Source: Mucilaginibacter rigui
GTDB lineage: Bacteria; Bacteroidota; Bacteroidia; Sphingobacteriales; Sphingobacteriaceae
NCBI RefSeq assembly: GCF_014773275.1
Contig: NZ_JACWMW010000001.1
Coordinates: 372,001 to 436,000, forward strand
Length of the DNA: 64,000 nt
Reading direction: 5' to 3'
Position 1 is the stretch's first letter; every line of letters starts with the position of its first letter. The notes under the pieces are model-generated. The model had not been told where the DNA came from, made no database searches, and saw nothing but the letters and a program-made list of their open reading frames with translations. A program made the translations under genes and the position numbers. Shown one piece after another: positions 58,446 through 64,000 of the stretch.

Positions 58446-60505
58446 ATCCAACCCTACCATACAACGACTCGCAAACCGTAACCCTTGCTATTATAGCAGT
58501 GGTATTGCCTTTTGCTGCCTTTGTGGTAAACTTTTTACTGCTGGGTAAAAGCAAGGCTTCGGGTTGGGTATCTGCACTGGCTATTTTAGCAAGTACCGTT
58601 TTGGCTGCCAATGTATTTTTTAAGGTTTGGGATAACCATACCATCCATGCGCAGCAGGTTTGGTTTACCATTGGTGCTACAAAAGTGCAGGCGGGTATCC
58701 TGCTTAATAATCTTTCGGTGTTGATGTTGCTGCTGGTGTCGGTTATTGCCTTACCCGTGCATATCTATTCTACTGCGTACATGAAGGATGATGAGGGTTA
58801 CAGCCGTTACTTCCGCTATTTAAGCCTGTTTTGCTTTAGCATGCTGGCTTTGGTAATGGTTGATAACCTGATACTGCTTTATGCCTTTTGGGAAATGGTG
58901 GGGTTTTCCTCCTACCTGCTTATCGGATTTTGGTTTACCCGCGGGAGCGCTATCATCGCCAACAAAAAAGCCTTTATCATGAACAGGATAGGGGATATCG
59001 GCTTGCTTACGGCGATCATTATCCTGTACACGCAATTTAATACATTTGATTTAGAAACGTTGTTCGGTAATCAAGGACTCATCTCGTTATCAAACATCGC
59101 CAATGGCGAATGGGTATCAGCCTTAGGAAGCATCCCGGCCATTTGGCAATACATCGCTTTTGGTGGCATCTTTTTGGCTGTTGCTGCAAAATCGGCACAG
59201 TTTCCGCTGCATACCTGGTTGCCCGATGCGATGGAAGGGCCAACTTCAGTTTCGGCACTCATCCACGCCGCTACCATGGTGGCCGCAGGTGTGTTCCTGT
59301 TGGGCAGGTTCTACCCTATGTTTAACGAAGCGGAGTTAACGGTATTAGCTGTGATAGGCTGCTTTACCGCGTTTATGGCTGCAACCATCGCGCTTACACA
59401 AAATGATCTGAAACGTATTCTGGCGTATTCCACCATATCGCAATTAGGTTTTATGGTGATGGCTATGGGGGTTGGGGCTTATGCCTCGTCCTTGTTCCAT
59501 CTGGCAACGCATGCGTTTTTTAAGTGCCTGCTGTTCCTTGTCGCCGGTATTGTTATACACCAGATGAAACACATCAAGGACGATAACAACCTCAATATCG
59601 ACCCGCAAAATATCCTGCATATGGGCGGCCTGCGCAAAAAGCTGCCGTTAACCTTTATTGCTGCCCTTATTGGCGGACTGGCATTGGTCGGTTTCCCGCT
59701 CACATCGGGCTATCTGTCAAAAGACGGTATCCTGATCCAGGCGTTCGATTGGAGCGACGGTAAGGCCGGCATTTTAAAACTGGTGCCATATGTGGCCTTA
59801 CTTACAAGTTGGCTTACAGCTTTTTATGTAGCGAGATTGATAGTAAAAGTTTTCTTTGGCGAGTTCCGCCTGAAAAAAATGAACCCGCACATCCATATCC
59901 ACATGGGCGATGGTGGCTGGCAATATAAACTGGCGCTGGTGTTTTTGGCTATTTGCTGTTTGTTCCCGGTATTCTCTTACAGCCCGGTGTTTTATGAAGA
60001 TGCCTGGTTGTTTAAAGGCTTTTTACCTGTTAATCATTTAGCGCGCGAGAATATGTATCATGTTATCATCCCGGTGCTGGTTGTTATTTTAAGTGTGGTG
60101 GTTATGTATGGCGCCTATGTGGCTTACGCAAAACGCAATAGCTGGTCGTTCCCGCAAACAGGCTTTCTTTACCGCTTATCATTCCACGAATGGTATATCG
60201 ATAAGTTTTACAACCACGTTATTGTGCGTTTTGTGATGTGGTTTAGCAATGCTCTTTATTGGTTCGATAAAAACATCATAGACGGCTTTGTAAATTTACT
60301 TGAGAAAATCGGCGTAGCGCTGGCCGGTATTGCCGCATGGTTCGATAAGCATATCGTAGACGGACTGCTGCACCTGATTGCCGGCATTGTACAAGCTATA
60401 GGTAATTTTGCCCGCCGGTTTCAAAGCGGTAAAATTCAATATTATTTATTCAGCATGTTGCTGGTGCTCATTGCTGTGTTTATCTTTAAACTGATCTGGA
60501 CCTGA
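58442..60505 (+). CDS. nuoL: NADH-quinone oxidoreductase subunit L
   Basis: The 687-residue antiporter-like proton pump has about 16 membrane helices. 'FWEMVGFSSYLLIGFW' carries the conserved Glu near 140, 'FPLHTWLPDAMEGPTSVSALIHAATMVAAG' is the family hallmark near 257, and the long lateral helix lies in the C-terminal 100 residues. The start is the TTG at 58442, overlapping the plug-like gene by 4 bp. Confidence 0.95.
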   Translation: MNPTLPYNDSQTVTLAIIAVVLPFAAFVVNFLLLGKSKASGWVSALAILASTVLAANVFFKVWDNHTIHAQQVWFTIGATKVQAGILLNNLSVLMLLLVSVIALPVHIYSTAYMKDDEGYSRYFRYLSLFCFSMLALVMVDNLILLYAFWEMVGFSSYLLIGFWFTRGSAIIANKKAFIMNRIGDIGLLTAIIILYTQFNTFDLETLFGNQGLISLSNIANGEWVSALGSIPAIWQYIAFGGIFLAVAAKSAQFPLHTWLPDAMEGPTSVSALIHAATMVAAGVFLLGRFYPMFNEAELTVLAVIGCFTAFMAATIALTQNDLKRILAYSTISQLGFMVMAMGVGAYASSLFHLATHAFFKCLLFLVAGIVIHQMKHIKDDNNLNIDPQNILHMGGLRKKLPLTFIAALIGGLALVGFPLTSGYLSKDGILIQAFDWSDGKAGILKLVPYVALLTSWLTAFYVARLIVKVFFGEFRLKKMNPHIHIHMGDGGWQYKLALVFLAICCLFPVFSYSPVFYEDAWLFKGFLPVNHLARENMYHVIIPVLVVILSVVVMYGAYVAYAKRNSWSFPQTGFLYRLSFHEWYIDKFYNHVIVRFVMWFSNALYWFDKNIIDGFVNLLEKIGVALAGIAAWFDKHIVDGLLHLIAGIVQAIGNFARRFQSGKIQYYLFSMLLVLIAVFIFKLIWT

Positions 60506-62115
60506 TGAATATATTAACCCTGCTCATATTTACACCCATACTGTTTGGCCTGCTTATTTTGCTGCTGCCATCATCTATGCGTGCAAGTTTCAAATACATC
60601 ACGTTATTTGCTACCCTGTTGCAGCTGTGTTTTAGTGTTTATATCTACATGCACTTTCAAACAGGAGCATCCTTCGCGGGCATCAGTAATGAGGGTCAAT
60701 ACCAGTTCGTCCAAAAGCTCCCATGGATCAGCCTCGACCTGGGTACTTTAGGTAAAATGCAGATAGAGTATTTTGTAGGGATTGATGGTATTTCGGTAAC
60801 TTTATTGGTGATGACATCGCTGGTAATGGTAATAGCCGCCATTGCATCATGGGAGATAACCAGCAACCTTAAAGGGTTCTTCGCACTGTTCCTGTTACTG
60901 GATATGGCTGTGGTGGGCGTTTTCTGCGCATTGGATTTCTTCCTGTTCTATACCTTTTACGAACTGATGCTGCTACCGTTATACTTTCTGATAGGCATGT
61001 GGGGCGGTGCACGGCGAGAATATGCGGCTATTAAGTTCTTCCTTTATACTTTATTTGGTTCGGTATTTATGCTGCTGGTGATGGTGGGCTTATACCTTTC
61101 GGTGAAAGACCCGGTTACAGGCAACCATACCTTCAATATCATTCACATGATGAACCCGGCTAATTATATTCAAGGATCGGTGTTTTCGGTGTTGAGCCAT
61201 GCTACTATATTGGGTATGCCTGCACGTACGGTTGGCTTTGTAATTTTGTTTATAGCCTTTGCTATTAAAGTGCCGGTAGTGCCTTTACACACCTGGCTGC
61301 CCGATGCACACGTAGAAGCGCCAACTCCGGTATCTATTATTCTTGCAGGAATCCTGTTAAAAATAGGTGGCTATGGGATTATTCGGATCTGTATGGGCAT
61401 CTTCCCTGAGGTTGCTTTATCCGGTGCGTTCTGGCTCGGCTTGCTTGGGGTGATATCCATATTATACGGCGCGTTCAACGCCCTTGCCCAACGCGACCTT
61501 AAACGGATGATCGCTTATTCATCTGTATCGCACATGGGCTTTGTGTTGCTTGGCCTTGCATCAAACACTGCCGAGGGCATTAGCGGCGCGGTGCTGCAAA
61601 TGGTTAGTCACGGGTTTTTATCAACTATGCTGTTCTTCCTGGTAGGGGTGGTGTATAATAGGGTGCATGACAGGGATATTTATAATTTCCGTGGCTTGGG
61701 TACGCTGATGCCACGCTATACGGTTTATGTAATGGTGGCGTTTTTCGCGTCATTAGGATTGCCGGGCTTTTCGGCTTTTGTGGCCGAGGCGTTCACATTG
61801 GCAGGCGCATTCAAATCACATTCGGTAAATGGCCTGCTGCCATACTGGATGGCGGTTTGCGGTTCGGTAGGTATTTTACTGAGCGCTGCTTACTTTTTAT
61901 GGACACTGCAACGCATGTTCTTCGGTACTGTTTCCCTCAAAGGGGGCGAAGTATGGAAGATTGCTCTGAAAGACCTGAACATGCGCGAAACTGTAACCCT
62001 GTTGCCTTTGGCTCTTATTGCTTTGGCTTTAGGGATTATGCCCTCATTGGTATTAGGTAAGGTGAACGATTCGGTATTGGCGTTGGTGGCATTTACTCAA
62101 AACGTATTACGTTAG
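60505..62115 (+). CDS. nuoM: NADH-quinone oxidoreductase subunit M
   Basis: The 536-residue antiporter-like subunit has 'FYTFYELMLLPLYFLIGMWG' with conserved Glu near 152 and 'VPLHTWLPDAHVEAPTPVSIILAGILLKIGGYG' near 255. The ATG shares one base with the nuoL stop (TGATG). Length is normal. Confidence 0.95.
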   Translation: MNILTLLIFTPILFGLLILLLPSSMRASFKYITLFATLLQLCFSVYIYMHFQTGASFAGISNEGQYQFVQKLPWISLDLGTLGKMQIEYFVGIDGISVTLLVMTSLVMVIAAIASWEITSNLKGFFALFLLLDMAVVGVFCALDFFLFYTFYELMLLPLYFLIGMWGGARREYAAIKFFLYTLFGSVFMLLVMVGLYLSVKDPVTGNHTFNIIHMMNPANYIQGSVFSVLSHATILGMPARTVGFVILFIAFAIKVPVVPLHTWLPDAHVEAPTPVSIILAGILLKIGGYGIIRICMGIFPEVALSGAFWLGLLGVISILYGAFNALAQRDLKRMIAYSSVSHMGFVLLGLASNTAEGISGAVLQMVSHGFLSTMLFFLVGVVYNRVHDRDIYNFRGLGTLMPRYTVYVMVAFFASLGLPGFSAFVAEAFTLAGAFKSHSVNGLLPYWMAVCGSVGILLSAAYFLWTLQRMFFGTVSLKGGEVWKIALKDLNMRETVTLLPLALIALALGIMPSLVLGKVNDSVLALVAFTQNVLR

Positions 62116-62122
62116 TCTATTT

Positions 62123-63622
62123 ATGAACGATCTGTTACCACATATTCACGATCAGTTAAATGAAGTAATAGGCAGTCTGCCTTACTTTATGCCCGAAGTT
62201 TATTTGACCGTGCTTTTCATTATAGTGTTGGTAACAGATCTTTTATTCGGTAAAAATTCGGCTAAGCTTTGCCGTACAGTAGCTATAGCGGGCATGTTTT
62301 TGGTGATATTTAAAGATTTGCAGCAGGTTGCTTTGGCAGGTACTTACGCAGTGCCCATGTTCGGCAATATGCTGATGCTGCACCGTACGGCTATCAATTT
62401 TAAATTTGTTATTGATGTACTGGCCATTATACTGCTGCTGTATTTTGCCTGGGATAAAAAACTGCAAGCGCATAAAAAGGGTTTGTCTGATCTGTATAGT
62501 ATTGTAATAGGATCGGTTTTGGGTTTGCATATAATGACGATGGCCATCAACTTGCTATCTGTTTACCTGGCCATAGAAATGGTATCTATTGCATCATACC
62601 TGCTGGCATCATACCGTACCGAAAATGCTAAAAGCACCGAAGCGGGTTTAAAATACGTACTGTTTGGTGCGGCTGCATCGGCGGTAATGTTGTATGGTAT
62701 CTCTTTAATATATGCTTATACAGGTTCGTTGGAGTTGTTCTCGAAAGAAATGGCGGATGCCTTACTGCATACTAATAGCTTAAGCGCATCGTTCGCGCTG
62801 GCACTGGTGCTTATTGGCATTGGGTTTAAATTATCGTTTGTGCCGGTGCATTTTTATGTGCCCGATGTTTATGAAGGGGCAGCCACGCCGGTAACTGCCT
62901 ACTTGTCAACCCTGCCTAAAATAGCCGCTTTTGCCCTGTTGGTAAATTTTGTATCAAAAAACGGTTTTTTCCTGCAGTGGAAAGCCTTTGATTTTAGGCT
63001 GGTGCTATCAGTAATTGGTGTTATTACCCTTATAGGCGGTAATTTTGCCGCAGTTTTGCAAAATAATGTAAAGCGGATGCTCGCCTACTCGGGTATTGGG
63101 CATACCGGGTTTGCTTTAATGGCATTGGTAACTTTTACCCCTCAGGGCTTGTCGGCTTTAACTTATTACCTGTTTATGTATGGCCTGGCCAATATAGCCG
63201 CCCTGATGCTGGCTAATTACTTCGAAAATAACGAGAATATTACCAATATATCCGATTATAAAGGCCTGGGCTTTAAATACCCGCTGGCTTCTGTTTGTTT
63301 TGTCATTGTACTGATATCATTAACGGGCATCCCTATCAGCGCGGGTTTTACCGGTAAGGTGTTTGTATTTTCGGCTGTGTATGGTGTTTACCAGCAAACG
63401 CATGATGTTTGGCTGATGGCCTTATTAATTACCGGCGCGGTAACCACGGTAGTTGGCTTGTTTTATTATATTAAGATCCCGCTTAACTTATTTTTGAAAA
63501 GGGCGGAATTTATCCCGAACGAAATTTCGTATTCTACTAATTTAGTAGTTTTTTCTTCTGTGATTGCATTATTGTTAATAATATTTGGAATTTTTCCTGA
63601 TTTATTGATTAAATTCCTTTAA
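62123..63622 (+). CDS. nuoN: NADH-quinone oxidoreductase subunit N
   Basis: The 499-residue antiporter-like subunit has 'AIEMVSIASYLLASYR' near 150 and 'FVPVHFYVPDVYEGAATPVTAYLSTLPKIAAF' near 238. It lies 7 bp after nuoM and is the last gene of the operon. The spacer to the next gene (63623-63709) is A/T-rich without a clear terminator. Confidence 0.94.
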   Translation: MNDLLPHIHDQLNEVIGSLPYFMPEVYLTVLFIIVLVTDLLFGKNSAKLCRTVAIAGMFLVIFKDLQQVALAGTYAVPMFGNMLMLHRTAINFKFVIDVLAIILLLYFAWDKKLQAHKKGLSDLYSIVIGSVLGLHIMTMAINLLSVYLAIEMVSIASYLLASYRTENAKSTEAGLKYVLFGAAASAVMLYGISLIYAYTGSLELFSKEMADALLHTNSLSASFALALVLIGIGFKLSFVPVHFYVPDVYEGAATPVTAYLSTLPKIAAFALLVNFVSKNGFFLQWKAFDFRLVLSVIGVITLIGGNFAAVLQNNVKRMLAYSGIGHTGFALMALVTFTPQGLSALTYYLFMYGLANIAALMLANYFENNENITNISDYKGLGFKYPLASVCFVIVLISLTGIPISAGFTGKVFVFSAVYGVYQQTHDVWLMALLITGAVTTVVGLFYYIKIPLNLFLKRAEFIPNEISYSTNLVVFSSVIALLLIIFGIFPDLLIKFL

Positions 63623-63709
63623 AAATTTCCTTTTTTTAAATATTTCATAAAATATATTGTAAAATATGTATAAATTGAGGCCGTTTTAAATAAATGGTTT
63701 TAATTTGAT

Positions 63710-64000
63710 ATGAAACGTTACTTCCCCTTTTTTGTAATTTTGGTGATTTTATCACTTACGTTTATTTTTCCATCGGTTGAATACGATAAATCGGTAAAAT
63801 CTAACTTTAATACGGGTGATATTGCGTGGATGCTGATGTCCACAGCTCTTGTTTTGATCATGACCCCCGGACTTGCCTTTTTTTACGGCGGAATGGTGAA
63901 CAAAAAGAACGTAATCTCTACAATGCTGCAAAGTATTGTATGTATGGTGATCATTACGGTGCTTTGGGGGATATTTGGCTTCAGTTTAGCCTTCGGAACC
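63710..64000 (+). CDS. amt: ammonium transporter, 5' part (truncated by window end)
   Basis: The first 97 codons start MKRYFPFFVILVILS, a signal-type N-terminus. They contain 'DIAWMLMSTALVLIMTPGLAF' and 'FYGGMVNKKNVISTMLQS', both diagnostic of the Amt/MEP/Rh family. The gene continues beyond the window. A glnK gene often accompanies amt but cannot be checked here. Confidence 0.93.
   Translation, partial: MKRYFPFFVILVILSLTFIFPSVEYDKSVKSNFNTGDIAWMLMSTALVLIMTPGLAFFYGGMVNKKNVISTMLQSIVCMVIITVLWGIFGFSLAFGT

Overview
The window looks like a chromosome segment of a Bacteroidota bacterium of the Sphingobacteriaceae type (Mucilaginibacter/Pedobacter-like). The evidence is AT-rich spacers with TTTG/TAnnTTTG-type promoters, weak Shine-Dalgarno signals, the order nadK - DUF6089 - uppS - bamA - skp - skp - murI, a porT-menG(ubiE) pair, and a menaquinone-type complex I cluster. 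The genus is an inference from gene content, not a database result.

Layout. (1) 1-4369: kptA, a LysR regulator with a divergent gene, tRNA-Lys, two exported proteins and two tRNA-Leu genes. (2) 4383-31237: a 27 kb tailed-phage structural locus abutting tRNA-Leu(GAG), read almost entirely leftward. In transcription order it holds terminase small and large subunits, a tail assembly chaperone pair made by -1 frameshifting, tail/baseplate proteins, the tape measure, a Clp-type protease-scaffold, the major capsid protein, a putative tail tube, portal, connector, collagen-like and LamG fibres, and a lysis cassette. No integrase, excisionase or replication gene is visible, and the spacers are colonised by REP-like repeats, including a 181-bp unit repeated five times. 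Accessory genes sit inside it: an O-acyltransferase beside the fibres, a lipoprotein, and a cassette cluster (19027-22918) whose members share a duplicated promoter/hairpin module. (3) 31412-35861: chromosomal-type genes (outer-membrane barrel, lipoprotein, RRM protein, histidine kinase). (4) 35953-37531: a small phage-like patch with an S24/HTH repressor and twin operators. (5) 37604-54802: housekeeping and envelope genes: GNAT, PorT, MenG, a keto-sugar pair, AKR, SDR, YqeY, CBS, NAD kinase, ExbD, UppS, BamA, two Skp proteins and MurI. (6) 54938-63622: nuoHIJKLMN, the membrane arm of complex I, interrupted between nuoK and nuoL by a gene for an exported plug-like protein. (7) 63710-64000: the start of an ammonium transporter gene.

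How it fits together. MenG makes the menaquinone that complex I reduces. UppS supplies the polyprenyl carrier for wall and surface glycans, MurI supplies D-glutamate, and BamA with two Skp-like chaperones assembles outer-membrane proteins. The phage locus could make a complete siphovirus-like particle, but from this window alone it looks either truncated or domesticated. Five copies of the palindrome ATGCC-N4-GGCAT lie in its spacers and flank. Three of them precede the packaging, tape-measure and protease/capsid genes, which suggests one shared control circuit. The most interesting accessory unit is the cassette array at 19027-22918: paralogous membrane-anchored proteins, each behind the same promoter module, alternating with small paralogous proteins of 51 and 58 residues. 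It is a plausible but unproven surface or superinfection-exclusion locus.
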